Below are positions 19,593 through 28,877 of a stretch of DNA of 64,000 bases, piece by piece (within the stretch, counting starts at the first letter, position 1; the number at the start of each line of letters is the position of its first letter). This stretch comes from Corynebacterium minutissimum. Its GTDB lineage: Bacteria; Actinomycetota; Actinomycetes; Mycobacteriales; Mycobacteriaceae. Made by a program: the position numbers and the translations under genes. The notes under the pieces are model-generated. The model had not been told where the DNA came from and did no database searches. It saw only the letters and a list, made by a program, of their open reading frames with translations. The DNA lies in assembly GCF_000988205.1 (NCBI RefSeq), contig NZ_LAYQ01000023.1, positions 62,001-126,000 of the forward strand. The letters run 5' to 3'.

Positions 19593-20957
19593 CTAGTTGC
19601 GGAAACCGTGCACCGGTGCCGGAATGAAGCCACCACGGTTGATGAAGGTGGAGTTGCCTACCTGGTTAACCGGGATGACCGGAGCGTAGCCTAGAAGGCC
19701 GCCGAAGTTGACCTCGTCGCCAGCCTTGGTACCAGGAGCAGGGATAACGCGCACGGCGGTTGTTTTATGGTTCATCACGCCAATGGCGGCCTCATCCGCG
19801 ATCATGCCGGCGATGGTCTCAGCAGAGGTATCACCCGGGATGGCGATCATGTCCAAGCCCACCGAGCAGATCGAGGTCATGGCCTCCAGCTTGTCGATGG
19901 AGATAGCACCGGTGCGCACCGCATCGATCATGCCCTTGTCCTCGGAAACCGGGATGAAGGAACCCGACAGCCCACCCACGCGGGAGCAGGCCATCATGCC
20001 GCCCTTCTTGACGGCGTCGTTAAGCAGTGCGAGCGCTGCCGTGGTGCCGTGCGTGCCCACTTGGTCGAGGCCCATGTGCTCCAGGATGTGCGCGACGGAG
20101 TCACCCAGCTCTGCGGTGGGAGCAAGGGAGAGGTCAATGATGCCGAACGGGACACCGAGGCGCTCCGAAGCCATTTCACCCACGAGCTGGCCGGCGCGGG
20201 TGACCTTGAAGGCCGCCTTCTTGACCTCTTCGGCGACCTCGTTGAGGGTGGCGCCCTCAAGGGAGCCGAGCGCGCGATCGACCACGCCCGGGCCCGATAC
20301 ACCTACGGAAACGACGCAGTCCGGTTCCTCAATGCCGTGGAAGGCACCGGCCATGAAGGGGTTATCGCCCACGGAGTTGGAGAAGATCACGAGCTTGGCG
20401 CAGCCGATGGCGCTGCGCTCCTTGGTGAGCTCGGCAGCTTCCTTGATGATGCGTCCCATCTGTGCCGCAGCATTCATGTTGATGCCGGCGCGGGAGGAAG
20501 CGATATTCACCGAGGAGCAGACCAGGTTTGTCTCTGCCAGGGCTTCCGGGATGGAACGGATAAGCGCCTTTTCGGCGGTCGTTGCGCCCTTTTCGACGAG
20601 CGCGGAGTAGCCACCGACGAAGTCAACACCGGTCGCTGCGGCAGCGCGATCCAGCGCGCGGGCAACGTCCACGGGGTTTCCTTCGATACCGGCCACGATG
20701 AGCGCGATGGGGGTGACAGAGATGCGCTTGTTGACAATCGGGATGCCGAGCTCGGCCTCGATTCCCTCGCACACCTCAACCAGGTGTGCGGCGCGGGATG
20801 TCACGAGGTCGTACACGGCCTCGGCGGTGGCTTCCATAGTGGAGCGGGTGCAGCCGAGCAGCGAAATGCCCATAGTGACGGTGCGGATATCGAGACGGTA
20901 CTTCTCGATCATCTCGATGGTGTCGAGAATGCTGGCGGTATTGAAGCGGTTAAGCAT
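19593..20957 (-). CDS. UPF0210 (DUF711/PFL-like) family protein
   Basis: Conserved protein of 454 residues, soluble, with Gly-rich loops ([25 protein letters not shown]). The family is distantly related to pyruvate formate-lyase folds but lacks the radical-site glycine motif; its biochemical role is not established. It stands 15 bases after the small ACT-domain gene on the same strand, a pairing found widely in Gram-positive bacteria and thought to mean that the two proteins act together. The ATG at 20957 has no strong ribosome site and may be coupled to the upstream gene. Confidence 0.9.
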   Translation of the reverse strand: MLNRFNTASILDTIEMIEKYRLDIRTVTMGISLLGCTRSTMEATAEAVYDLVTSRAAHLVEVCEGIEAELGIPIVNKRISVTPIALIVAGIEGNPVDVARALDRAAAATGVDFVGGYSALVEKGATTAEKALIRSIPEALAETNLVCSSVNIASSRAGINMNAAAQMGRIIKEAAELTKERSAIGCAKLVIFSNSVGDNPFMAGAFHGIEEPDCVVSVGVSGPGVVDRALGSLEGATLNEVAEEVKKAAFKVTRAGQLVGEMASERLGVPFGIIDLSLAPTAELGDSVAHILEHMGLDQVGTHGTTAALALLNDAVKKGGMMACSRVGGLSGSFIPVSEDKGMIDAVRTGAISIDKLEAMTSICSVGLDMIAIPGDTSAETIAGMIADEAAIGVMNHKTTAVRVIPAPGTKAGDEVNFGGLLGYAPVIPVNQVGNSTFINRGGFIPAPVHGFRN

Positions 20958-20972
20958 GACTGGTTATCGTCC

Positions 20973-21242
20973 CTAAATCTCGTTCATTGCGGTGAACAGC
21001 GCTTCCGACTGCACGCGAATGGATTGCTTGATGGACTCACCGACGGTGTTCATCCGCTCCTGGAGCTGCTGGATGCTGACCTCGTTCTCATCGAATTCGA
21101 CGCGCAAGATCATGGTGAAGTACTCAGACATGAGCGTCTGGGAGACGTCAACGATATTGACGTTAAGTTCTGCGAGGGCGGTGGACACGGCGGAGATAAT
21201 GCCGGTGTTATCGACACCGGTAACAGTCATGATGGCGATCAT
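20973..21242 (-). CDS. ACT domain protein (UPF0237 family)
   Basis: Single ACT domain, 89 residues: the first strand and turn MTVTGVDNTGIISAVSTALAEL fit a ligand-binding ACT fold, which usually senses amino acids and dimerises. There is no enzyme domain attached. It is first in a two-gene unit with the UPF0210 gene, so it is probably the regulatory partner. The ATG at 21242 gives MIAIMTVTG; an internal ATG four codons later (MTVTG) is also possible. Confidence 0.88.
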   Translation of the reverse strand: MIAIMTVTGVDNTGIISAVSTALAELNVNIVDVSQTLMSEYFTMILRVEFDENEVSIQQLQERMNTVGESIKQSIRVQSEALFTAMNEI

Positions 21243-21321
21243 GACTAGATTGTAACCTGTACGTTTTTCCAGCTGCCCTGGGGTCCTGCAGTGAGATCAG
21301 ATAGCGCGTACGGTGGCGCAC

Positions 21322-22011
21322 ATGACTGATACGACAACAACTGCACGCAAGAAGGTTTTGTACATCGGCGGCCACGGAAAGGTTGGGCTTTTGGCGGCGC
21401 CCAAGCTTGTCGACGCCAACCTCACCGTCCATTCCCTTATCCGTAGCCCCGACCAGGTCGCTGATATTGAAGCCCTAGGCGCCACCGCAGTGGTGCGCGA
21501 TCTCACCGAGCTTTCTGTTGAGGACTGGGCAGAGCTTTTGGCTGACTATGACGTCGTCGTGTGGGGCGCTGGAAACGGTGGCCGCGCGGGTGCGGAAGTG
21601 ACGTGGGCAGTCGACCGCGATGCGGCACTTGCCTCCATCGCTGGCTTGGAGAAGCTAGCGGAGGAGGGGAAGCACACCCCGGCCTACGTGATGATTTCCT
21701 ACATCGGCGCTACGGAGAACACGACCGATCCTTCCGATGAGTCGTGGTACGCCTACGTGGAGTCCAAGAAGGCCGTAGACAATAAGCTTAATTCGACGGA
21801 TCTCAACTACCTCATTCTGGGTCCTGCAGCGCTCACGGAAGAGCCTTCCCAGGGCATCACTGTGCTCGATAGCGATGCCGAGCGCACCAGCGATATGACG
21901 ACTTCCCGGGAGCTTGTCGCCGAGGTTGTCGCTGAGGTTGCTCGCCGCGATAGCTTCCCGGCCTCGCCTCTGGAGTTCATCGATGGTGAAGGCAGCGTTA
22001 AGGACATCTAG
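21322..22011 (+). CDS. NAD(P)-binding Rossmann-fold protein (atypical SDR)
   Basis: Single-domain protein of 229 residues from the ATG at 21322. The N-terminal YIGGHGKVGLLAAPKLVD is a GxxGxxG dinucleotide-binding loop of the atypical, NmrA-like short-chain dehydrogenases. A Tyr-x3-Lys pair is visible at YAYVESKKAVD. Such proteins act as small reductases, epimerases or redox sensors; the substrate is unknown. TACGGT lies 7 bases before this ATG, favouring a leaderless start over the GTG nine bases earlier. Its stop overlaps the convergent gene at 22008 by 4 bases. Confidence 0.82.
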   Translation: MTDTTTTARKKVLYIGGHGKVGLLAAPKLVDANLTVHSLIRSPDQVADIEALGATAVVRDLTELSVEDWAELLADYDVVVWGAGNGGRAGAEVTWAVDRDAALASIAGLEKLAEEGKHTPAYVMISYIGATENTTDPSDESWYAYVESKKAVDNKLNSTDLNYLILGPAALTEEPSQGITVLDSDAERTSDMTTSRELVAEVVAEVARRDSFPASPLEFIDGEGSVKDI

Positions 22012-22754
22012 GATGCAGGAGACGCCGCGGCGTTAAGGCCAGCACTTACTTGCTCGCGGGTCAGACCGTTGTGCAAGCTCGCCTGGCGAAAAGGTTTAGT
22101 AGCGAGGTGGGCGGCGATGTACCACCCCGTGGTGTGCTCGAAGGTGGCTTGGCTTTGGAAGCGCACCACGGCAATACCTTGCTCGCGGAAGGACCGGGGA
22201 GACGTGTGGGATTCAAACTCGTCGCTGATGATTTCTTGAACCGTGCCGTCGGGGAGGAAGAGGCGCACCTTGGCTTTGTAGTAGTACTCGGTGGGATCGG
22301 CATGCGGCACGTGCCGACCGGTCTGCCAGATCTCGCTGAGCAGAGCGGGATAGTACTCAATCCAGCCTTTTTCTGCGGCGGTGCCCAGTCGGCGTGCGCC
22401 CCACGTTGAACTGCGAATGGACCGAATCTGTCTACCTGCCGCGACCACGAGCACGAGGACAAAGACTGCGACGGCCAATCCCTGCCACCCCGAGCTGATG
22501 GACGTATCTTCGCCGATAATGGCTGATATCGCGATAGCGAGTAGCACTACCGCCACGATGAGCTTGGTCCGCAGGTTCTTCCATCCAGATGTGGATCGAC
22601 CCGGCAATGGCCCAGCCGCTGCAATGGCGCGACCGACGGCAGCTGTCGTAGGAGAAGGGTTTGGCGAAGATACTTCCCTTAAGCTACGAGGAATGAGCCT
22701 TTCGGAGTATTCATGATCCGGAAAGTCGAAGGGGGCTATCGCTTGCTGAGGCAT
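22008..22754 (-). CDS. Tandem paralogue 1: membrane protein of unknown function
   Basis: 248 residues. A polar N-terminal region of about 60 residues leads to two hydrophobic segments (about 64-80 and 90-108), then a soluble domain. The domain carries the shared motif GWIEYYPALLSEI, then EYYYKAKVRLFLPDGTVQEI, and later FEHTTGWYIAAHL and LHNGLTREQV. The same motifs in the same order occur in the next two genes, so the three are paralogues; this one is the most diverged. AGGAG stands 9 bases before the ATG. Family and function are not recognised. Confidence 0.75.
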   Translation of the reverse strand: MPQQAIAPFDFPDHEYSERLIPRSLREVSSPNPSPTTAAVGRAIAAAGPLPGRSTSGWKNLRTKLIVAVVLLAIAISAIIGEDTSISSGWQGLAVAVFVLVLVVAAGRQIRSIRSSTWGARRLGTAAEKGWIEYYPALLSEIWQTGRHVPHADPTEYYYKAKVRLFLPDGTVQEIISDEFESHTSPRSFREQGIAVVRFQSQATFEHTTGWYIAAHLATKPFRQASLHNGLTREQVSAGLNAAASPAS

Positions 22755-22806
22755 TGTGGTGGGCTCCTGAAGAAGGTGGGGCGTCCCGATGGCACGCTGT
22801 TGAGCG

Positions 22807-23589
22807 TTAACCTTTTACCCAGTTCTGCTCAGCAAAAGACAGCGCCGCCTCGATGTTCTTCTTGCGCAGACCATGCTGGAGTTCTAGTTGCGGTTTGTCC
22901 GAGTCGGCGCGGTATCCCACCACACTCCAGCCGTTATTGTGGTTGAAGTCAACGGTGGCGACGAGGGGACCGTCGGCGAGCAGCCGGCCGCGAAGCTTCA
23001 GCCAATTCGGGTTCGGAGCGACGAACTCCGCTGTCATGGCCTTTTTCAACGAGCCGTCTGGCTGCAAGATGAGTATCGGGGCGGTGTAATAGTAGTCGGT
23101 GTTGTCGTTGTAGTCGACGCGGCGCTTGTAGACGAGCTCCCCGATTAACGCAGGACGGTACTCAACCCACCCATTCGCCCAGGCGGTCCGCAACCTAGTT
23201 CTCCTTCCCCAGCGACCCCGCACGAGCATGACTCCGACAAAGATGAATACCATTGCGGCAAGCCCGTTGATAATGCTGGCTATTGGTATCCCGCCGTTCG
23301 TTCCGTCTGCGCCCGGAAATAGGACAAAGAGGAATAGCACATGGAACACTGTGAAGAATAGGGACATGACACCCATGGAGATGAAGATGAATCCAAAGAT
23401 GATCGCGCCGAGATTGGCTTGGCCGATCGGTCGCCCGACACTATTGATAGCTTCGCGTATACCGCTGCGGTCCACGTTAGGGTTCGGCTGCTGATCATGC
23501 TCCTTTAACTCCTTAGGCGCGAGGGAGCCTGCGCTGACTGCATCAAATTTCAGCGGTGACCGAGGCAATTGAATAGAAGATTGCGTCAT
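22807..23589 (-). CDS. Tandem paralogue 2: membrane protein of unknown function
   Basis: 260 residues. The N-terminal tail has APKELKEHDQQPNPNVDRSGIREAI, closely shared with paralogue 3. Two long hydrophobic regions follow (about 60-92 and 104-122), then the soluble domain with GWVEYRPALIGELVY, YYYTAPILILQPDGSL, FNHNNGWSVVGY and LSFAEQNW. TACACT lies 7 bases before the ATG, so the message is probably leaderless, and paralogue 3 has the same promoter. The predicted layout is a double membrane anchor with a cytoplasmic beta-rich domain. No known family is recognised. Confidence 0.78.
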   Translation of the reverse strand: MTQSSIQLPRSPLKFDAVSAGSLAPKELKEHDQQPNPNVDRSGIREAINSVGRPIGQANLGAIIFGFIFISMGVMSLFFTVFHVLFLFVLFPGADGTNGGIPIASIINGLAAMVFIFVGVMLVRGRWGRRTRLRTAWANGWVEYRPALIGELVYKRRVDYNDNTDYYYTAPILILQPDGSLKKAMTAEFVAPNPNWLKLRGRLLADGPLVATVDFNHNNGWSVVGYRADSDKPQLELQHGLRKKNIEAALSFAEQNWVKG

Positions 23590-23692
23590 GGATCACAGTG
23601 TAAAGGGGTTAGAGCTGCCTTTCTCGTCGGTTCAACACCTAATGGGGAGTAGGACCCGTGTTGGGCGGCGGGCCAACCAATCGAACAGCGGC

Positions 23693-24483
23693 TTAGCGCG
23701 CCCAATGCTGTTCGGCGAAGTGGAGAACGGCATCAACTTGGCGGCCGGTGAGTCCATTGGAGAGTTCCGCCTCTGAGCTCGTTCCGTCGGTGCGGTAAGC
23801 AGCGACGGTCCAGCCATTATTGTTCGCAGTATCCACGGTGGCGATTCGGGAGCCTCTGCCAGTGCAGCGCCACGTGATCTCAACCAGTTCGGGTTGTTTG
23901 CGCGGAACTCACCGGACATGGCCTTCGCCAGTGTGCCGTCTGGTTGAAGGATCATGAGCGGCGCGGAGTAATAGAAATAGGTCCGTTCACGATCGTCGGG
24001 ACCTTCGGTTTTGCTGCGCAGGTAAACCAACTCACCGATGAGAGCGGGACGGTATTCTACCCAGCCATTGCGCCACGCGGTGCGCAAACGCCGAGCTTGA
24101 CCGATCTCCTTGAGGATGTTCCACAGGCTCACAGCGAGAAAGGTCGCGCTGAGGAAACACAAAATGATAGGGATTAACGAAAATATGCCGATGTCAGAGA
24201 AGCTGAATCGCGGAGGACCAAAATCACCAGCGAAGAAAGAGATCGACATCTTGCACATAAATAGTCCAACTAGACCTATGATGACCCAGACTGCCAGGTC
24301 GCTGAGCTTCAGGCGCCCAGGCTGGGGCCCAGCCTCCTCGATGACCTCGCGGATCCCTGAATTATCCATTCGGGGGTTCGGCTGAGCATCGTGGGCACGC
24401 TGTTCTTTCGGGGCAAGCCGGGGTGTGGCGTTCAGACTAATTCCACACTGCGTCCGCGGAAGCTGTAGGGGAGTATGGTCCAT
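23693..24483 (-). pseudogene. Tandem paralogue 3: membrane protein of unknown function, broken by a 1-base deletion
   Basis: As read, the frame from the ATG runs past the true end and stops at 23632 with an unrelated tail. At 23849-23851 the plus strand has GGG; one more G restores LAEAPRIATVD, NNNGWTVAAYRTDG, LSNGL and LHFAEQHWAR, ending at 23693. These match the C-terminus of paralogue 2 closely. The restored protein has about 263 residues, two hydrophobic regions and the GWVEYRPALIGELVY motif. I chose ATG 24483 because TACACT lies 7 bases upstream, exactly as in paralogue 2; an earlier start at 24507 would span that promoter. Confidence 0.72.
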
Positions 24484-24531
24484 GCGCCACAGTGTAGCGT
24501 CAACCACACTCCGGCACTGAGTGTTAAGCGC

Positions 24532-25104
24532 TTAGTGATCGGCGTGTGGGCCACGAATCGATTGCTCTACTAAGGACAACACCTGTTCTAGATTCTTCGT
24601 GTCCCCGAGGGCCAGGCGGTTGATAAAACCGTCCATGAAGGTCTCCAGATAAGTTACGAGGGTATCGATGGAGACGTCGTCGCGCAGCCGGCCCTTCTCA
24701 GCGTTTGATTCCAAGCGCGCGCGAACCGCCTTATCCAAAACCTGCTGCTCTTCATGCCACCGAGCAGCGAAGGAGGGATCGGTGCGCAACATCGAGGTCA
24801 CCGCGAGTCTGGTGGCGAGCCAATCGTGGCGCTCTGGGTGACGCAACATCTCGCTCATTACCTCAACGAGACCGTTGTTTGCTACAACCTCGGCTTCGCG
24901 GGCCGCGTCTTCCCGGGCCAGGGCCAAAAAGAGAGACTCTTTATCGCCGAAGTGGTGAAAGATAGCCCCGCGCGATTTGCCTGTGGCTTCTTCGAGACGC
25001 CGCACCGTCGCGCCGTCGTAGCCGTGCTCAGCGAAACATTTACGTGCGCCAACCAGAATGTCATGGCGGCGGCGGTTCAGTTCGGAGTCGCTCATAATCG
25101 GCAT
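24532..25104 (-). CDS. acnR: AcnR, TetR-family repressor of aconitase
   Basis: TetR regulator known in C. glutamicum to repress the aconitase gene and to respond to citrate/Mg. The helix-turn-helix ATVRRLEEATGKSRGAIFHHFGDKESLFLALAREDAAR is nearly the C. glutamicum AcnR sequence as I remember it. From the ATG at 25104 it has 190 residues; AAGGAG lies 13 bases upstream, a little far, and a second ATG at 25095 would fit the family start as well. It is downstream of acn on the same strand, beyond two hairpins, so some read-through from acn is likely. Confidence 0.93.
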   Translation of the reverse strand: MPIMSDSELNRRRHDILVGARKCFAEHGYDGATVRRLEEATGKSRGAIFHHFGDKESLFLALAREDAAREAEVVANNGLVEVMSEMLRHPERHDWLATRLAVTSMLRTDPSFAARWHEEQQVLDKAVRARLESNAEKGRLRDDVSIDTLVTYLETFMDGFINRLALGDTKNLEQVLSLVEQSIRGPHADH

Positions 25105-25186
25105 GGTTGGGGAAAAGCTCCTTAAGCACGGCTGGGGGATAGACAGGTAACACAAGTATGAAGGGATGAGGGGGAGAGAAGCAGAA

Positions 25187-25222
25187 AGGCCAGCCAGCAC
25201 TCCATGTTGCTAGCTGGCCTTG
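25187..25222 (-). terminator. Hairpin between acn and acnR (distal)
   Basis: AAGGCCAGC (25187-25195) pairs perfectly with GCTGGCCTT (25214-25222). Read on the minus strand the stem is followed by TCTGCTTCTC, a pyrimidine-rich but not pure U stretch. It is the second of two hairpins between acn and acnR. Confidence 0.55.
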
Positions 25223-25232
25223 GTGCCTAACT

Positions 25233-25267
25233 ATGTAGGTCGCCCCAGAGTTGGGGTGCCTACATAA
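25233..25267 (-). terminator. Hairpin between acn and acnR (proximal)
   Basis: TATGTAGG (25233-25240) pairs with CCTACATA (25260-25267), and CCCCA with TGGGG inside. It starts 14 bases after the acn stop. There is no U-tract. With the distal hairpin it may partly end or process the acn transcript and so set the acnR level. Confidence 0.5.
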
Positions 25268-25281
25268 TGGGCAAGGCTGTT

Positions 25282-28097
25282 TTAGGCCTTGACCATCTGG
25301 CGCAGAACGAACTGCAGGATGCCGCCGTGGCGGTAGTAGTCGGCCTCACCAGGCGTGTCGATGCGAACCTTGGCATCAAACTCAACGGTCTCGCCGGATT
25401 CCTTGGTGGCGGTTACGTGAACCGACTTCGGAATGCCGCCCTCGTTGAGAGCCTCAATACCTTCGATGTCAAAGGTTTCGGTGCCGTCCAAGCCGAGGGA
25501 CTCGTGGGACTCGCCCTCCGGGAACTGCAGCGGAATAACGCCCATACCAATGAGGTTCGAGCGGTGGATGCGCTCGAAGGACTCAGTGATGACAGCCTTC
25601 ACGCCAAGTAGGTTGGTGCCCTTAGCAGCCCAGTCACGGGAGGAACCGGTGCCGTACTCCTTACCAGCAAGGACAACCAGCGGGATATCGGCTGCCTTGT
25701 AGTTCTCGCAGGCGTCGAAGATGAAGGCCTGCGGTGCGCCTTCCTGGGTGAAGTCGCGGGTGTAGCCACCGGCGACGTCGACCAGTTGGTTCTGGAGGCG
25801 GATGTTAGCGAACGTACCGCGCATCATGACCTCGTGGTTACCACGACGGGAACCCAGGGAGTTGTAGTCCTGGCGCTCCACACCGTTGGCATCCAGGTAC
25901 TGAGCGGCAGGGGTACCCGGCTTGATGGAGGAGGCCGGGGAGATGTGGTCGGTGGTCACGGAGTCACCAAGCTTGGCCAGGACGCGAGCACCCTTGATGT
26001 CCTGAACCGGCTCCGGCTCAACCGGCATGCCGTCGAAGTACGGAGCCTTGCGGATGTAGGTGGAGTCCTCGTTCCACTTGAAGGTCTCGCCCTCCGGGAC
26101 ATCGAGGTTGCGCCATGCCTCATCGCCCTTGAACACGTCGCGTAGTCAGCCTCGTAGAGCTCGCGGGAGATGGCCTGCTGGATGGTGTCCTCGATCTCCT
26201 GCGGGGAAGGCCAGATGTCCTTGAGGAAGACATCGTTGCCATCCTGATCCTGGCCCAGCGGCTGGGTCTCGAAATCGAAGTCCATGGTGCCCGCAATAGC
26301 GTAGGCAATGACCATGATGGGGGAAGCCAAGTAGTTCATCTTGACGTCCGGGGAAATACGGCCCTCAAAGTTACGGTTACCGGAAAGCACCGCGGTAGCC
26401 GCCAGATCATACTCGTTGATGGCGTTGGAGATCTCCTCCGGCAGCGGGCCGGAGTTACCGATACAGGTGGTGCAGCCGAAGCCGGAGAGGTAGAAGCCCA
26501 GGGCCTCCAGATCCTTCCACAGGTCTGCGCGCTGGAAGTAGCCATCGACAACCTGGGAACCCGGAGCACAAATGGTCTTAACCCACGGCTTAGACTTCAG
26601 GCCCTTTTCAGCAGCCTTACGTGCGATAAGACCAGCGCCGACCATAACGGACGGGTTGGAGGTGTTGGTGCAGGACGTGATGGAAGCGATGGCAACCATA
26701 CCGTGGTCCAGGGTGTACTCACCGCCGTTCGGGGAAGTGACAGTCACCGGGTTGGACTGGCGACCGGAGCTGCCCTTGGCAGCGGACTCACCCTCGCCTG
26801 CGCGGGATTTGTTCAGGCCACCGGTCACGTCAACGAGGGAGTTCTCGTCGCCGCCCTCGGCGGTCATGCGCTTGGCCTCAACGGTGGATTCGTCGACGAC
26901 GACGTCACCGGAAGCGTAGGTTGGCAGGTCCTTACGGAACTGCTCCTTGGCCTCGGAGAGGAGGATGCGGTCCTGCGGGCGCTTCGGGCCAGCGATGGAC
27001 GGCTTCACGGTAGACAGGTCCAGCTCGAGGTACTCGGAGTACTCTGCCTCCGGAGCATCCTGCTCCAGCCACATACCCTGAGCCTTGGCGTATGCCTCGA
27101 CGCGGTCGATCTGCTCCTGCGGGCGGCCGGTGAGCTCGAGGTATTTGATGGTCTCCTCGTCGATCGGGAAGATTGCAGCGGTGGAGCCGAACTCGGGGGA
27201 CATGTTACCGATGGTGGCGCGGTTGGCCAGCGGCACAGCCTTCACGCCGTTGCCGTAGAACTCAACAAACTTCTGAACCACGCCGTGCTGACGCAGCATC
27301 TCGGTGATGGTCAGAACCACGTCGGTAGCGGTCACGCCGGTCGGAATCTCGCCGGTGAGCTTGAAGCCCACAACGCGCGGGATCAGCATGGACACCGGCT
27401 GGCCCAGCATTGCGGCCTCTGCCTCGATGCCGCCAACGCCCCAGCCTAGGATACCCAGGCCGTTCTCCATGGTGGTGTGGGAGTCGGTACCAATACAGGT
27501 ATCCGGGTATGCGAGACCGTCGTTGTCGAAGACCACGCGGGAGAGGTACTCAATGTTGACCTGGTGGACAATACCGGTTCCCGGGGGGACAACGCGGAAG
27601 TTGGAGAAGTTCTCAGCACCCCAGCGCAGGAACTGGTAGCGCTCCTGGTTGCGCTCGTACTCGATCTCCACGTTCTTCTCAAGGGCCTCGGTGGAGCCGA
27701 AGGCTTCGACGATGACGGAGTGGTCAATAACCATCTCGGCCGGGTTGAGCGGGTTCACCTGGTCCGGCTTGCCACCGAGTGCGGTGATAGCCTCACGCAT
27801 GGTTGCGAGGTCCACCACGCAAGGGACGCCAGTGAAGTCCTGCATGAGAACGCGGGCCGGGGTGAACTGAATCTCAGTATCCGGCTCAGCGGACGGATCC
27901 CAATTGGCCAAAGCGTTGATGTGATCCTTGGTTACGTTCTTACCGTCCTCGTAGCGCAGCTGGTTCTCAGCCAGAACCTTGAGGGAGTACGGAAGCTTCT
28001 CCAGGCCCTCGACTGCGTTGATGTCAAAGTAGTCATAAGACTTACCGTTGACCTCAAGAGTCTTCTTGGCGCCGAAGGAGTTCAGGCTTTCAGTCAT
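25282..28097 (-). pseudogene. acn: Aconitate hydratase (aconitase A), broken by a 1-base deletion
   Basis: TCA-cycle enzyme converting citrate to isocitrate through a [4Fe-4S] cluster. The first ORF covers the N-terminal domains with [13 protein letters not shown] and [12 protein letters not shown], which hold the three cluster cysteines. The frame then breaks at 26139: minus-strand GCGACGTG should read GCGGACGTG, giving [16 protein letters not shown] and joining the swivel domain (from about 26136 to 25282, with [12 protein letters not shown]). Restored length is about 939 residues, as expected. The ATG at 28097 has GGAG five bases upstream and matches the family start [12 protein letters not shown]. 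It lies between its regulator AcnR and a well-matched AcnR operator. Confidence 0.95.
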
Positions 28098-28264
28098 AAG
28101 GAGCTCCATTCCTTGCTTTTCGCTTGTGGGTTATCGAACACTTGTCGAGGGTTCGTCGAACTATCCGACTAGCACTGACCTTTCAGGAGGCCAAGCGTGT
28201 CGACGATCTTTGAACGCGCATGTTCTCTAATACATTGTAGATGTAAGAACCCTCGGTCGACACC

Positions 28265-28287
28265 ACTATAACAGTACGCGCGTTCTG
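28265..28287 (-). promoter_or_regulatory. acn promoter with AcnR operator
   Basis: CAGTACGCGCGTTCTG (28272-28287) matches the C. glutamicum AcnR consensus CAGNACnnncGTACTG at all but one fixed position. It stands directly upstream of a minus-strand -10 box TATAGT (28270-28265), so bound AcnR would block RNA polymerase. The message would have a 5' leader of about 160 bases. In the rest of the 28098-28400 gap I see a TACAT-N5-ATGTA palindrome at about 28232-28246 and no gene. Confidence 0.75.
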
Positions 28288-28400
28288 TTTCATCCATTTC
28301 GGGGGTAGCGGCGCGTCGCGAAGCTTGCCCGGGTCCGGCGGTTTAGGCTCGACCACGAATCTGGGGAACCGAAGCGCTACAAGACAACGAGGAGTGGCAG

Positions 28401-28877
28401 ATGATCCCGGCGGACGTAAATGTAGACGATATTGCCGCACAGCTGTCAGCCGACGGCGTTGCCTTCTCTAATCCGGAGCTGGCGCTTGACGACGGCCTCC
28501 AGGCCCACATCTCAGCCTCATTGCAACCCGGACACGGTATCGCAGTGGTTGACGTCTTCCCGGAGAAGATTCCGGATCTCCGCGACTTAGCGACAACCCT
28601 CCAGCAACAGACAGGGCTAGACACCGTCATCCTGCAGGCGCCCATGAAGGTCTCCGCGGTGAGCAATTCTTATGACCGCGCAACCTTGGAGGCGGCCGAA
28701 GATGCGTTGCCAACCGGTCTCGATCAGGTCACGCTGCTCAATGATTTCTATGCCACCGCTGACCATTTTTCGGCACCATGGGGAATCATTCTGGGGCTCC
28801 TTTTCTGCCTTGCTGCGGCCGCCGGATGGATGGCATTCCGCGCGTCTGCTCGGCACAATTTGATCGCCGAAAAATAG
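28401..28877 (+). CDS. Conserved membrane protein (Rv1476-type)
   Basis: 158 residues. The first 130 form a soluble domain with DDGLQAHISASLQPGHGIAVVDVFPEKIPDLRDLA and a later VSNSYDRATLEAAED, and one hydrophobic segment (PWGIILGLLFCLAAAAGWMAF) lies near the C-terminus, so it is a tail-anchored protein. It is divergent from acn and stands before a RipA-like hydrolase, the arrangement of Rv1475c-Rv1476-Rv1477 in Mycobacterium. The ATG at 28401 has GAGGAGTGGCAG upstream. Function unknown; a link to cell-wall hydrolase control is suggested only by context. Confidence 0.82.
   Translation: MIPADVNVDDIAAQLSADGVAFSNPELALDDGLQAHISASLQPGHGIAVVDVFPEKIPDLRDLATTLQQQTGLDTVILQAPMKVSAVSNSYDRATLEAAEDALPTGLDQVTLLNDFYATADHFSAPWGIILGLLFCLAAAAGWMAFRASARHNLIAEK

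Noticed and set aside
19767..21248. 493-codon plus-strand ORF opposite the UPF0210 and ACT genes
   Set aside because: Shadow frame over two conserved genes; His/Gly/Asp-rich and without family features.
24484..24507. Earlier start for paralogue 3 at 24507
   Set aside because: It would run through the TACACT box that is shared with paralogue 2 and placed 7 bases before the ATG at 24483.
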